Below are positions 35,971-46,902 of a DNA stretch of 64,000 nt, one piece after another; position 1 is the stretch's first letter; each line of letters begins with the position of its first letter. The translations under genes and the position numbers were made by a program. The stretch is taken from positions 2,141,944 through 2,205,943 of the forward strand of contig JAJEKB010021191.1 of NCBI GenBank assembly GCA_022393335.1, read 5' to 3'. The notes under the pieces were generated by a model. The model was not told the DNA's origin, made no database searches, and saw only the letters and a program-made list of their open reading frames with translations. Source of the DNA: Macrotrachela quadricornifera. Lineage: Eukaryota; Rotifera; Eurotatoria; Philodinida; Philodinidae.

Positions 35971-38127
35971 CTATAATTTTTTCGTATAACGCTTTTTGCC
36001 AAAAAGATATGAAATATGCCACTTCTTTTTCGACGAATTTCGTTTGGCCTTCTTTTTATGTGAGACTATTTCGTCATTCTCATCGGGCGTCTCCTCAAGT
36101 AGTTCTTCGATTATTGTCAAAACACGTCGATCAGCACGACCTTCTAATTGAACTTGTTCCGCTACTTGTCGTAAAACAATTGTTGGATCAGACTTATCCG
36201 TATTTATTGCTAATGAAGATAATTTATCATGGACTTTTTTATCCGTCTCATTTTGATTGAGAACTTGATTGTTTGCTGATGAATCGTTTAGAACATTCAT
36301 ATTCAATCTATTCAGAGCATCACCTGCTTGCTTTACGATAGTTTGATCTATATCGACAAAAGCTTGAATTACATGAAGAAGAAACAGAATACCACCTTGT
36401 TCGACAATAATTGTATTCGTTGGGGAAATTTCAGCGAGGAGACCAATTAACTGACAAGTTGCACTGATGTACAAGTTGGCATCGACCTTCGTTTCCAAAA
36501 TGGATTCACCAGTGCTGATCAAATGTTCAATAGAAGTCGCTGGAATCGGTTTCGGATTTTTATTCATTAAATGTAATAGTTCTTTAGCAGCTTTAGTGAT
36601 TTTTAATATGTTACGCTGTTCATTTCGTTGTTCCAATTCATATTTAAAATCCAAGAGATGATCTAAAACATTGGGTGGATTGAGATGAACCATTGATGAC
36701 TTGATGGTATCGGGCCACAAGTCCTCATTAGTATCAATTCTTTTGGAACCGATGACCAGACGAACATATACTTGTTCACAAGAGAGTCGCTCATCTGAAT
36801 CCTCATTCCATGTTTGATAAAGAATATTTGCAAAAATTCTTGGAATTTGTTCATACGAGATAGGTAATTGTTGACCTTCACAAATCTGTCGTATGATTTC
36901 TTCAGATGACTGATTTGCATAAGGCATCTGACCGGTGGCTAATTCCCATAAGACCACACCTAAACTGTAAATATCACTTGCTGTATTGAACATACGTCGA
37001 TGAATTGTTCGCAAAGTTTCCGGTGCAGACCAAGCTAGAGTTCCAATATTACCATGAATTTGTTCTAATCCAAAATCGTTTACTTTTGCTCGATATTTTC
37101 GACGATCACCACCATAATAATCCAAAAGAACATTTGATGATTTTATATCTTTATGAATAATCGGCGGTGAACAATAAGTATGAAGATAGAGAATAGCATT
37201 GGTAATCTGTTTAGCAATAGACCAACGATCAATCCAAGTGAATTCGATTTCTTTGTCTCTTAAGATGGTATTTAAGGATCCTAAAGGCATCAATTCACTA
37301 AGAACAAGATAACGGTCAGGTTCTTCGATACATGCACCTAGATGTTGCACAATATTTTCATGCCGAATACGCGTAAGAATTTCTACAGCTTTAATAAATT
37401 CCTGTCGTTCTTGTCCTTTCATGGCAGAAATTTTTAGCTCTTTAACAACAACTTTTGAATTGCTCCATCGTCCTTTATACACATTACCTGAACTGGCACT
37501 GGCAATCAATTGTTCGAATATGACTTGACTGTATTGAACATGGATGAAAAGTTTCTCCTCTTCATCCATGGATTGCCGTTTGTAATCATCCATTAATGCT
37601 TCGAGATTCTGTTTATTATTATCGATCAATGATTGGAACATACGTTCAATATTACCCAATTGAGTTTTATGCTGCTGTGAATATTCACTTTGTAAGTTAA
37701 TAATTTTATCAAAATTCTTTGCTAAAAATTGTCGATCATCACGTCGATCAGTTTCGTCCTGTTCACCTTTGAAATGGTTTTGCACAGATAAAGCTAAATT
37801 TAAATCTGTAGCGCAGGAAAAAAGTATTTGATTTAATTCATCAAATGTATTTCGATGGCATGCTTGATCATATACTCGAACAAACCAATTACTTTCAGTA
37901 AATTTCTTTATAAATGCATAACAACGTTCAACACAAACAAGTAATCGTTCCAATGCAGCTGTGTATTTGGCTGTCGATGTTTTTTTTGTATGCATTTGTT
38001 GAATTAATGGAACGAGAACTGAAATCCGATCATTTAAACGTCGACATCGTTTACTATTTGCTCGAACGTTGTCAACGAGAATTTTGATTTTCCAGGCGAT
38101 GTCTGCTATTTTCAACGCGATCTCCAT
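35971..38127 (-). CDS. MLKL-like kinase: N-terminal helical bundle, TKL-type kinase domain, ARM-like C-terminus
   Basis: One uninterrupted 718-residue frame. Residues 1-125 are helical with the pattern of the MLKL N-terminal/HeLo-type four-helix bundle (ALKIADIAWKIKILVDNV, CRRLNDRISVLVPLIQQM). A brace-like coiled segment at about 130-190 leads into the kinase domain (about 203-470). The Gly loop is ASASSGNVYKG (209-219), with the VVVK lysine at 229. The catalytic loop is HKDIKSSN (325-332, Lys replacing the usual Arg of HRD), then DFG at 351-353 and SAPE at 367-370. The C-terminus (about 500-640) is helical, armadillo-like, followed by a basic tail. In animals and plants, proteins with this bundle permeabilise membranes in necroptosis-like cell death; mammalian MLKL is a pseudokinase, whereas here the Lys, Asp, Asn and DFG residues remain. 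Activity in cell death is inference. An intronless gene is unusual beside its neighbours and may reflect retroposition or acquisition. Confidence 0.82.
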   Translation of the reverse strand: MEIALKIADIAWKIKILVDNVRANSKRCRRLNDRISVLVPLIQQMHTKKTSTAKYTAALERLLVCVERCYAFIKKFTESNWFVRVYDQACHRNTFDELNQILFSCATDLNLALSVQNHFKGEQDETDRRDDRQFLAKNFDKIINLQSEYSQQHKTQLGNIERMFQSLIDNNKQNLEALMDDYKRQSMDEEEKLFIHVQYSQVIFEQLIASASSGNVYKGRWSNSKVVVKELKISAMKGQERQEFIKAVEILTRIRHENIVQHLGACIEEPDRYLVLSELMPLGSLNTILRDKEIEFTWIDRWSIAKQITNAILYLHTYCSPPIIHKDIKSSNVLLDYYGGDRRKYRAKVNDFGLEQIHGNIGTLAWSAPETLRTIHRRMFNTASDIYSLGVVLWELATGQMPYANQSSEEIIRQICEGQQLPISYEQIPRIFANILYQTWNEDSDERLSCEQVYVRLVIGSKRIDTNEDLWPDTIKSSMVHLNPPNVLDHLLDFKYELEQRNEQRNILKITKAAKELLHLMNKNPKPIPATSIEHLISTGESILETKVDANLYISATCQLIGLLAEISPTNTIIVEQGGILFLLHVIQAFVDIDQTIVKQAGDALNRLNMNVLNDSSANNQVLNQNETDKKVHDKLSSLAINTDKSDPTIVLRQVAEQVQLEGRADRRVLTIIEELLEETPDENDEIVSHKKKAKRNSSKKKWHISYLFGKKRYTKKL

Positions 38128-38834
38128 GTCGAAGATGACGATAATATTAATGTTAATGGATGGTTATGTGACACTTACTTGCTGATAAGATGTTTGTCAA
38201 GCAATATTCGATAAGCAACACGAGTTTGCGTTCTTTATCTAAAAATTAAGTTGTTTGTCTCCTCGACATTAATATACTACTCATACAGACAAACAATGAA
38301 AAATCACGTATAAAAATCTATGCTTTTTACAATTTTATTCTTGAATGAAGTGTTAAATATACACAGCCATAAGTTGTAGATTTAGATTGCTTGAAGTATC
38401 GATTACATAAGTAATGAATTATTCAACCTTGTTATTATTTTATTATATTGACTTCATATAAATCTTTAATATGATAAATGTTTTGAGTAAAGTTTCTGTT
38501 CACAAGTAGATCATCATTGAAACAACTCGCTTTATTATCTTTTCGATGTTTAACTATGCATTTATACAGTGCCTGAATACGATTATTTGGACAACACATG
38601 TTAAGATGAAATATAGAGTGAACTGTGGTGATTCGGATCAGGAGTGTTAAAAGTTTTATTTTATTTTAGTTCGTTCTCACTCAGTGTGAATTGTGAAAAG
38701 ATGATTTTCGAACTACAACTAGACTAAAATGTCTCCTATGCACCGATGAAAGAATGTTTGACAAATTCTGTATTAGATAAAAGTATCAATCAAAGTAGTA
38801 AAAGGATGATTGAATTCATTCGAATTACCTCAAA
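38128..38834. other. Intergenic, upstream of the kinase gene
   Basis: AT-rich region that should contain the kinase promoter (minus strand). No motif is convincing enough to call. Confidence 0.4.
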
Positions 38835-39015
38835 CAGAGCTAGAACGCAAGTATTTGTACTTGTACTTTCCAAAAACTACTTGATACTCACATTTTAATG
38901 ACGGAACGACGTGTTTAACGGTGACTAATTTGTCGTTTAGCTTTGCTGAAGTGTTGATAGTTACTCAAAATATTAGAAAGATTGTCATTATTTTCACTTC
39001 ATGGATATGTTCCAA

Positions 39016-40469
39016 TGGCTACGTTCTAATTGCGACAAAAAATTAAACTAATGAACATTTCAGTAGTCGCGATTTGGGAAGCAGATAATCACAAAGTTTA
39101 ATTGACAAAACATTTATTAACAAAGCAAGGTACGTGGTCTTTCACCAATTGTATCAAAATGATTCCACATAGTTGATGAAAATCGAACATCATCAATATA
39201 ATTTTTAATAACATAATCAGTTAGTTTTTCTAATTTTGAATCATAATTACATAATTCATCAATAATATTTTCCATGCAATTATTTATATGATTTGAAGGT
39301 CTTAACGGTAATGCAATAATATTAGCTATTTGTCGACGAATATTTTCTTGTTTTGATGATTTCACTAAATTATATTTTTTAACTTTTTTCCATATATTCT
39401 GAGCATAATGAAAATGGCATCCTTTGACTAATGATTGGCGAAATATATCGTTAATTGCATTAATCATACTTTGTTCAAAATCTATTAAAATAGTTGATGG
39501 AATTAATGTAATATTTTGTTTTGTTGCATAAACAAGTAACGATTTAAGTGATTCATGATAATATTGTTCAGATTTATTTTTACAACAAGAATATGATATG
39601 ATTGAGTAAATAATGCAGGTGATGTTCGAAATGTGCCGTCACCATTCCAATGTGGACTGCTGCTTAACAATTTTAATGCTTCTTCCGATGCAAATACTAT
39701 AACTTTGTTTGATGATGGTGAATTACAGAATAAAAATTCTTTTTTCATATTGTTGCAACACATGTCTTCAAGAATATTAATTGACGATATTGACAGTGGT
39801 GTTGGAGGTAATGTTGTTTTGCGAATAGAATATAATATTGATTCCCATGTTTCGAAGACTGATACTGCAGCAGCTGATCCGTTTTGCGGCGCTAAACAGA
39901 ATACATGGGATCATCTATGTGCTTTGCAAATTAAATGAACAAGTAATTACAAATTTTTTTACTTCTTCATAGATTTTTTTAATAGGTTGATCTATTTCAG
40001 TTAAAATTCGACGTTTCAAATCGCAAAATACATTTTGAACATTTTTGGTAATTTTGAACGATGTTTATGTGCTTCACCATTTGATGTTACAATTACATTA
40101 TTTTTTAAAGTAATAGCACGAGTACATTATTTGAACGTGCAGACATAAATTAATGTACCATTTTGATTTTTACGTTTTAATCGGTATAAGTAATTATTAT
40201 ATAAAATAGCTCTTTCACCTTTTTCGGTTGTTGACCAAGTAACTTTTGTATCCATAGTTTGATATGTATTCTGATTTCTTTTATTCTGATTTTTGTATAT
40301 TAATATTATTAATAGAACACAACTCACTCTAATTTTTCAATAACTGAATAATCAAAGTGGTCGCAATTTCGAAACACATTATAAGAGTAATCAACATACA
40401 TTACTGCGTTCCAAATTGCGACTATTGAAGTGTTAATTGGCTCAATTTTTAGTCGCAACTAGGAGGCCA
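39016..40469. mobile_element. Mutator-like element (MULE) with terminal inverted repeats
   Basis: The left terminus TGGCTACGTTCTAATTGCGAC is an inverted partner of the right terminus GTCGCAACTAGGAGGCCA. Similarity extends about 70 bases inward (left CAGTAGTCGCGATTTGGGAAGC, right TTCCAAATTGCGACTATTG). Flanking 9-mers ATGTTCCAA and CGGTTCCAA agree at 7 of 9 positions, the duplication length used by Mutator elements. The element contains a broken FLYWCH-MULE transposase on the minus strand and lies inside a hAT-like element. Confidence 0.75.
39117..40255 (-). pseudogene. FLYWCH zinc finger-MULE transposase, frameshifted
   Basis: From ATG 40,255 the frame reads MDTKVTWSTTEKGERAILYN and YLYRLKRKNQNGTLIYVC, the FLYWCH zinc-finger start. 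Stops and frameshifts follow. The MULE core reappears as FASEEALKLLSSSPHWNGDG-TFRTSP (39,640-39,720), with WNGDGTF covering the first catalytic Asp. After another frameshift comes SMINAINDIFRQSLVKGCHF-HYAQNIWKKV (39,380-39,467), the MULE 'F..A-..-fp..-.GC.FH..q' block. The frame ends at 39,117. It once encoded the transposase that mobilised the surrounding element and is now inactive. Confidence 0.75.
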
Positions 40470-40889
40470 CGGTTCCAATTAAACATGATGTGCGTGCCCT
40501 CTTAAGTATAAGGGCGGTTCTCTCGCTGAATCACGTTTATTCTAATCCACTTATTCGTTTAACTTATTTTGTATCTTTGATTTTAAATCATCTTTATAAA
40601 AGTCAACATATCATAGACGGTATGTGCAATGAATATATTAGTATACTGGGGTACAAATTTCAGTTATTATATTTTGATATTCAATTGTGTTGTAATCTCG
40701 CATTATGTCAGTGATCTTTAAAAATTCATTAACATCTTTTTGCTTTACTTCTATAATTTGTTGTACACATATCTCGAATATACGTCCAAAATTCTTCTTT
40801 TTTAAACTTCTATACAAGTACAAAAGTATACGTCTTGAAGTACAAGTAAAATACTTTTACTTGCAGTACTTGTACTCGTCCTAGCTCTG

Positions 40890-43221
40890 ACTACAAATGA
40901 AATAATTTAGATCGCTTAAAAAATTATTATAGCTAAAATATTCAAAAAGTTTCTACTACTTTTTACAGTACAATTCGAATGCCATTTTTAAGGAAAAAAT
41001 TATTCATCTCTCGTTCTTATATTTTATCACGAAAACTAATAATAAAACTCTATGTCATCAATGAAATGATATGCTACCATAAAGAAATAACCGAAAAAGA
41101 TAATCTTCTTTCGATATATCTAGACAGCTGTTTTGAAATCACTTCAAGCATAAGATTGATCGTGATAAAAAAATAACTTAAAACATTTCAGACGCAGAAA
41201 TATGGGGGGTTGTAAATCTGGGTTCCGATTCGATCTATATTTCCTATAAAACCTATACTTTTGGAAAATTCTTTAATTTGTCCTATACTTCGACTATTTT
41301 TCCTATTATACCTATATTATATAAAAAAAACTATGAGATATCTAGGAACAGCGCGAAAGAGTCGAAGCAGACGCTTAATCCAAAATATGGACCCATATTC
41401 ACCAAAAAAAAACATAAGAAAAAATCTAATAAAAAGACTATCGTATACATATATATACGTTTAGTGTTTTCTTACATCGCGGAAAGAATCGAAAAGGATA
41501 AAATCATATAGTGTAGCGTGATGAAAATAGCGTGTACGAAAAATATTCGTCTGTCTTACTCATCATGACATGTATGACATAGCACCTTTGAATGATTCAC
41601 GTAAACAAACATTACTTAGAAAAATCACCTAAATTCATTGAGTATAAATACGTAAAATAACTTGCGTCTAAGATACATAAAACAACTTCAATATATTTCA
41701 GTGTTAGTTCTCATCGTAAGTACGTTTGATTATTTGTGTATCGATTTTTTTTATGTAATCCGATACTTCAGACATAAGTATTTACATTAGAATTCAAAAT
41801 TACTGTTCATATCACGTCGTAGAGTACACTTCAAAAGGTAAGAAAATATATTTCATCATTCAGAAGTTCGTTGTTCTATATCTTTAAAATATATACACTA
41901 TGCATTAGTCAGTTTTCTTCATTAGAGTATGTTTCATCATACTTTGAAACTATTTATGTATCTCAATATAGAGCTCCAACCTCTGTTCTCAAATGTTATT
42001 TAAACTATCCTGTATAATATTTCTGGGGGAAACACAAGAAATTTTTTCCTTTTATCTACATAAAGTTATTCTCAAAATAGTACTTCATTAGGATAGCTAT
42101 TATAGCGTTATGAAAAGATCATATTTTAAACTTCAATAATCCATATATGAAATACTAGTAAACAATAATTGACTTTTAGTAATGGTTCAGATGCGGTACC
42201 CTTTTCTCAAAAATATTCTATGTTGAGCAGGATAAATGTGACGTCATCGTAAAAATTTTGTCTTTAGTATAATTTTTGTTTATATAATAGAGTAATAATT
42301 AAGATAATACGGGCTTAAGATAAGTAACTGGTATATTGCTAATGGAAAAACTAGACCTGGGTAAAATTGACGGTTTTTTGAGGTTCGGTAAAATATCTTT
42401 TTTGTTGAGATTAAAATTGTCCATTCCTAGGAACAACATCTACGGCTTTGGAATGAATTTTATTCTCGAGCATACAACGATAAATATTCCTTCTTTCAGA
42501 AAAGGAACAGCGTTTCTCACTACCTACGTACAATCAAAATTCCATGCTAATAGCTTGAAATATCAATAAACCTTAGGATAGTAAGGAACTTTTCGCCATC
42601 AGTGTATGTCGAAGCAAAGTCTAACCATTGGAGTTAACTCTATCAAACGAACATTTTCAGTTGCAAGTTTACATAGCTAGACTTCTGAGAAGAAAATATA
42701 CATATGTATATTTTTCCTATTTTCTAAAAAGGATCCTTTCTTTTTAAAAAACTCAATCCTGTAAAGATTCCTATTTTTTGAAAAATTCGTAATCGCAAAC
42801 CAGGTTATAAAGTGGTATAACATAAAAAAGATTATATCCTTTTCCTATCAGAATGTGTTTCGAAAGAATTTTGTGAGGATGGTATAATAAACAAAAATTG
42901 CAACGTTTGATGAGAGCACTTATGCAAGTAATAACTCGCTTTTGAATTCGGGCTATTGGTATAAAGTAGACCCCAGCAAGATATGAAAAACCCTAAAAGG
43001 ACTCATGCCACTAACGAGGAAACTTCCCCAGATGCTTAAGTCCTTTAGGTTCCATATTTTGGCGATAGGTAGATCTGAATAAGGTATGAAAAATCTTAGG
43101 ATAATTCGTGCGCTCGCGCCTTTATTCCCCAGATATTGAATCTGCATGATGCATACGAAAAGGGACCGAAATGAGAAATGATCGTTCTTCGAGAACAGTA
43201 GAGTATTCAGGTGAAAATCTT
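40890..43221. other. Intergenic region, no coding gene supported
   Basis: About 2.3 kb. A TATAAATA promoter-like block lies at 41,643 (listed separately). Frames at 41,261-41,511 and 42,336-42,569 lack recognisable motifs. Low-complexity TTTCCTAT blocks occur at 41,240-41,320 and 42,715-42,850. Confidence 0.4.
41643..41715 (+). promoter_or_regulatory. Orphan TATA box with leader and splice donor
   Basis: TATAAATA at 41,643-41,650 is followed by a C/A-rich leader (AAAACAACTTCAATATATTTC) and a consensus donor GTAAGT at 41,716. The layout matches those at 16,797 and 46,903. No downstream coding exon was found, so it may be a promoter relic or drive a non-coding transcript. Confidence 0.3.
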
Positions 43222-43260
43222 TTAACACATTCACCACGACGGGTCCCACCGGTGGGACCC
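43222..43260. repeat. piggyBac-like terminus: TTAA plus 20-base perfect palindrome
   Basis: TTAA at 43,222-43,225 (the piggyBac target site) is followed by CACATTCACCACGAC and then GGGTCCCACCGGTGGGACCC (43,241-43,260), a perfect palindrome. Sub-terminal palindromes with GGTCCCAC are seen in piggyBac-type elements. It lies just beyond the C-terminal side of the piggyBac-like relic, as expected for an element end. The matching right end was not found. Confidence 0.5.
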
Positions 43261-43269
43261 GCTCGGAAT

Positions 43270-43972
43270 TCACAAGAAACTTAATAGAAAAACAGTTCTC
43301 ATCCTATGGTGTTCAATGGAAAACATCAAGGAGTATGTCATCTAGTTCGTCTTACCGCTGTTTGAGATATTTATTACAAAGGAAGATGTTTTTCATTAAA
43401 GCAGTTAAGACAAAAAAAAAGTATCAGAATCACAAGAGAAATTATTTATTTTTTTTGCCGTTGCATTACTCGCTTCTTTTGACTATTACTCCAGTAGTGA
43501 TTCATTTACAGCATTTATACGAACCCCAGCTCCATTATGATCCTAAAGAACTGGAGCATTTCTTCATCAGTGGTTGATTTCCATTCACGATATTTGGATC
43601 GTCTGCTAATCTCATGGGCTTACAAGTATTGCTCCACATATCGATTAGTTTCACGAACCATAAGGCTAATAATTTCGTCCGTAAGGAAATATCGATAGCA
43701 ATCTATACGGTTAATTGCATTATCTTCTCAAGCAGAAATTATCTCATCGACGAGTTCATGATCCTCTATGAATTCTGCATCCGATGGCTCTATTTCGTAT
43801 CAACCATTTCTTCGTTAAAATTTCCAGATTCAAGATGCATTTCATCAGAATCATTACCTAAAGAACTTTCTGCACTTAGTGAGGTGGCGCTTTCTTCTGT
43901 ATCAGTTGCTTCCAACGATATGTGACCTATATATATTTCAAAATTTAGAGCGCTTTTAAACATCATATACAA
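43270..43972 (-). pseudogene. piggyBac-like transposase relic (N-terminal part)
   Basis: On the minus strand an acidic leader (43,790-43,972, containing SLEATDTEESATSLSAESS) is followed, after a frameshift and stops, by NAINRIDCYRYFLTDEIISL, MVRETNRYVEQYL, and SKYREWKSTTDEEMLQFFRI ahead of IMELGF. This matches the piggyBac start ('f..ffteel...iv.eTNrYa', then 'w.d.t..El..flgi.i.mg'). The catalytic DDE region is missing or unreadable, so an internal deletion is likely before the TTAA end at 43,222. Confidence 0.65.
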
Positions 43973-44384
43973 AGATAAGAATACGGAGGAAAAATCTGGA
44001 AATTTCGTTATGACTCATTAGATGATGATATGAAGAAAAGAACAATGAATAATCCGTGGAAGATAATGAAAAGATCACTGAGTGCAATTATCTGAAATTA
44101 ACTCTTGAGAGATGTGGATATTTCGGAGATTTTTCCAAGAAAACTTAATCGTGGTGAATCTTTTAAAGCTTCACGTACTGCTTGTGCAACCTGTTGTGGA
44201 TTAAGAGATAGACCATATCTTATCAGTACCGCTTCTATTGGCTGTTCATCAATCCACAGAGCATCCAAAACTCCTCATTTCATATCTAATATTGTTACAC
44301 ATTAGAAAAATCCTCACATGAGTGAATCAACAAAAATGATAATCAAGGAAAAAGTGATTGAAACATAGCGGTTTGTCACACTAG
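43973..44384. other. Spacer between two transposase relics
   Basis: No supported feature; probably TE-derived. Confidence 0.35.
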
Positions 44385-45236
44385 CTGCAGCAAATAAAAG
44401 GAGCCACAACGCATATTGTTGCATCGAAGAAAAAACGGACTTCGGTCACAGTTTTACAACATCGTGGATGGTTGTCTATGTGGCCGCTGGCGCACCATGT
44501 GTATAGAATCATTGAATGAAAACCTTCGGTAGAGAGTTGGTTATGAGCGAGAGACATAAGGCGGATGATGTTATTTCGTTCGCTCATATTGATGTCAAGT
44601 TCATCGAGCAGCACGCGATCCTATAACTGACGAGGGATTACTTTCATCTGTCTGTTGAAAAAGATATCTAATGGCTAAACGCGATCCATCGTTTTCTTCG
44701 GTATGTCTAGTCTTGTGTCACCGAGAGTATGATCGTATAACTCCTTTTCATATGTCTGTTCTCCCCAACAGTCCAAGATAAGTAGAACCTTCTTGTGACG
44801 ACCAAGTAATGGAAGAAGAACATGATCATGTCAATACTCGACCAAGGATTTAGTGAGTTCTCCAGAACTGCTGCGAGTGATCGCCACATCCGACACCTTA
44901 AAAAGATGCGATCGAATATTGTCGTTAATGTGTCCATTAAGCAAAGGTAAAGCGACGAGGGGAGATGATTATCGAGTGCAAATGTTGACTACACTTATAT
45001 CTGTGAGAAGTAACGTTTATAGAGCGGACGAATCCAGTTGTATCATATTGGGACAAATTTTTGTGAACATAAGCTATGCATTGATTGGCCGAAGTTCTGA
45101 TCGTCTCCTGATTTACAGCTTGACGCCTCGTCGTAATCGATGAAGAACAAATAACTTCAGTAAGTTTGATCTCAAGTAGTTTTGAAGAAACCAATGATTC
45201 TCGAAAACCGGGACGTCTGTAACTTGTAAATGGCAC
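44385..45236 (-). pseudogene. DDE-superfamily transposase relic (pogo/Tc1-like fold)
   Basis: On the minus strand, over 44,440-44,970, the frames contain SSGELTKSLVEYWHDHVLLP, then LLILDCWGEQTYEKELYDH with a DDE-style Asp in LILDCWG. Next come IPKKTMDRV (followed by a stop), PLDIFFNRQMKVIPRQL, and NNIIRLMSLAHNQLSTEGF. This order resembles the DDE endonuclease domain of pogo/mariner-like transposases ('lllD.wgg', 'ipp....iQPlDv.f.r..K'). At least two stops and one or two frameshifts disable it. Precise superfamily uncertain. Confidence 0.6.
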
Positions 45237-45380
45237 TTTTTCATTTTTATCTGATTTCTGAAGACAGAGATTCTCCTCTTTTCAATGATGAAAACTGCAG
45301 CTTTCTATCCTTCTTCTATCAAAAATTATTCAAAAATACCCATCCGTCCTTTTTTTTTGAAATTGGCAATAGGTTGGAAT

Positions 45381-46209
45381 CAGAGCTGCCGGCCTGGCCT
45401 GGTACCTGCCAGGCGCATGATGGCCTGCCAGGCCGGGCCTCCTGTTCAGGCTGAATTTTGAAAATTTGGCCTGGCCTGATCCAGGCAGCCAATATATCCC
45501 ACCTGGTCCCAGGCCAGGCCAGACCAAAATTCTTGGCGTGGTTGAGAAACGATTTTAATTTTTTTCGTGAGTTATGAAAAAATTTCAATAATTTGGGTCT
45601 TTCTTTTATGAAAAATATTCGCGAAGATTGCCTCTTTATTTTAACTTTCCTATTTGTACTTTTTTCAAGCGTTTGACAAGGCTTCACTTGATTCCAAATG
45701 TCCTCAGAGTGCATGATCAGCTTACATAAGAAAGTTAAAAAGATCATGAGCATGTGTGCCAAAATAGTATCGAAACTTTTTGCGATAGGTCGCAATGTTT
45801 TTCCCTCGAATAATGCTTTGTGTGAAAGAAAATCTTCGGTTTCAATAGTATTCTTACATAAAAGTTTTCTTATTATCCACAAGTCAACAAAGGTTTCAAG
45901 ATCTGTTCCCAGTGCTCGACTAGTATTACTATTTTGTGTAAATACTTGCCTTCTATTATCGTCATGAAAATGTTAAATGACGAGAAATGAAACTGTGCAC
46001 CAATCCTAATTTATAGAATTCAATCAATTTGAAAAACTACAAATATCAGTTGGCCTGAGCAGGTGCCTGATGGCCTGCCAGGCCAGGCCAGTTCGAGCTA
46101 TGAAAACAAACAGTCCATCTCGGTCTGACCCCCCAGGCAGGGTGAGGCTATACCAGGTCAGGCCACAGGCCAGGTCAGGCTGGAAAAAAGTGGCCTGTTG
46201 GCAGCTCTG
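45381..46209. mobile_element. Non-autonomous hAT element with GC-rich termini and perfect 8-base TSD
   Basis: The element begins CAGAGCTGCCGGCCTGG and ends TTGGCAGCTCTG, and is flanked on both sides by GTTGGAAT (45,373-45,380 and 46,210-46,217), a perfect 8-base hAT-type duplication. Both sub-terminal regions (45,381-45,530, 46,050-46,209) are arrays of GGCCTGGCCAGG-type words, strikingly GC-rich in an AT-rich genome. The 187-codon minus frame at 45,319-45,882 crosses the left end and is not a transposase. The exact duplication argues for a recent insertion. Confidence 0.85.
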
Positions 46210-46902
46210 GTTGGAATATTATTTATATTTTCTCAGAGTGAAATTCGTTCGAATGTAAGGCATTGACTTTGCAGTGTGCGTTGTTGAAATGAGAAAAAAA
46301 CCTGACTACAGGTAGCCTACAAACAGTGTTATTAGTCGATGTGTATGAGATTTTTTCCGTGAAAGAAAAAAACATATACGCAAATAAAGTGTATGCAAAC
46401 ATCTTGTCTGCCCAAAACAAAGAGAAACAGAACGAAAATGTGTTGATCAACTTTTTTTTGGTGTTTGTGAATGACGCATGTAATAAAACGCACATGCTTT
46501 GCTGTTGTTAAAGGTGAGTGAGAGAAGTCATCTAGTCATCTTAGCTTGCTCCAAATAAAAAAAATATGATTGAAAGAGGATGCGAACATCAAAATGAAAA
46601 TGAAGAATAGCAAAATAGTAATCAATACCGATTTGAGTAAAAGTCATATTAACAGCTCCGAGACTTTGATGATTCATATCGAAAATTCACTGTTCTATAT
46701 AATCCAATATCAAAATAACCAATTTGTTGTATTCAAATTGATTTTTAATTAACGTTGATTTTGTTGAAAGTAACATAAGTAAACACTTCTGTCGAATCTC
46801 ACACTGAAAATAATCAATTTCTGGTTTGTGCGTGGTTTTTTTCAGTCTGAAGGAGAATAATTGCTACCAATTGTGCAATTTTTCGACCTCGTATATAGAA
46901 AG
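46210..46902. other. Intergenic, no gene seen
   Basis: AT-rich spacer between the hAT element and the promoter of the large multidomain gene. Short frames only. Confidence 0.4.

Larger units (their letters stand above)
38835..40889. mobile_element. hAT-like element hosting a nested MULE
   Basis: The left end CAGAGCTAGAACGCAAGTA and the right end TACTTGTACTCGTCCTAGCTCTG are inverted, and both continue into ACTTGTACTT-rich sequence. This is the typical hAT terminal style (CAGRGCT... followed by repeated ACTTGTA). Flanks ACCTCAAA and ACTACAAA agree at 6 of 8 positions, consistent with an 8-base hAT target duplication. No hAT transposase is visible; much of the interior is the MULE at 39,016-40,469. 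Confidence 0.65.

Noticed and set aside
41225..41239. GGTTCCGATTCGATC, resembling a tRNA B box
   Set aside because: No matching A box, acceptor stem or anticodon arm could be built; no tRNA gene was found anywhere in the window.
45319..45882. 187-codon minus-strand frame
   Set aside because: It crosses the left end and target duplication of the hAT element and encodes the GC-rich terminal array; no transposase motif.
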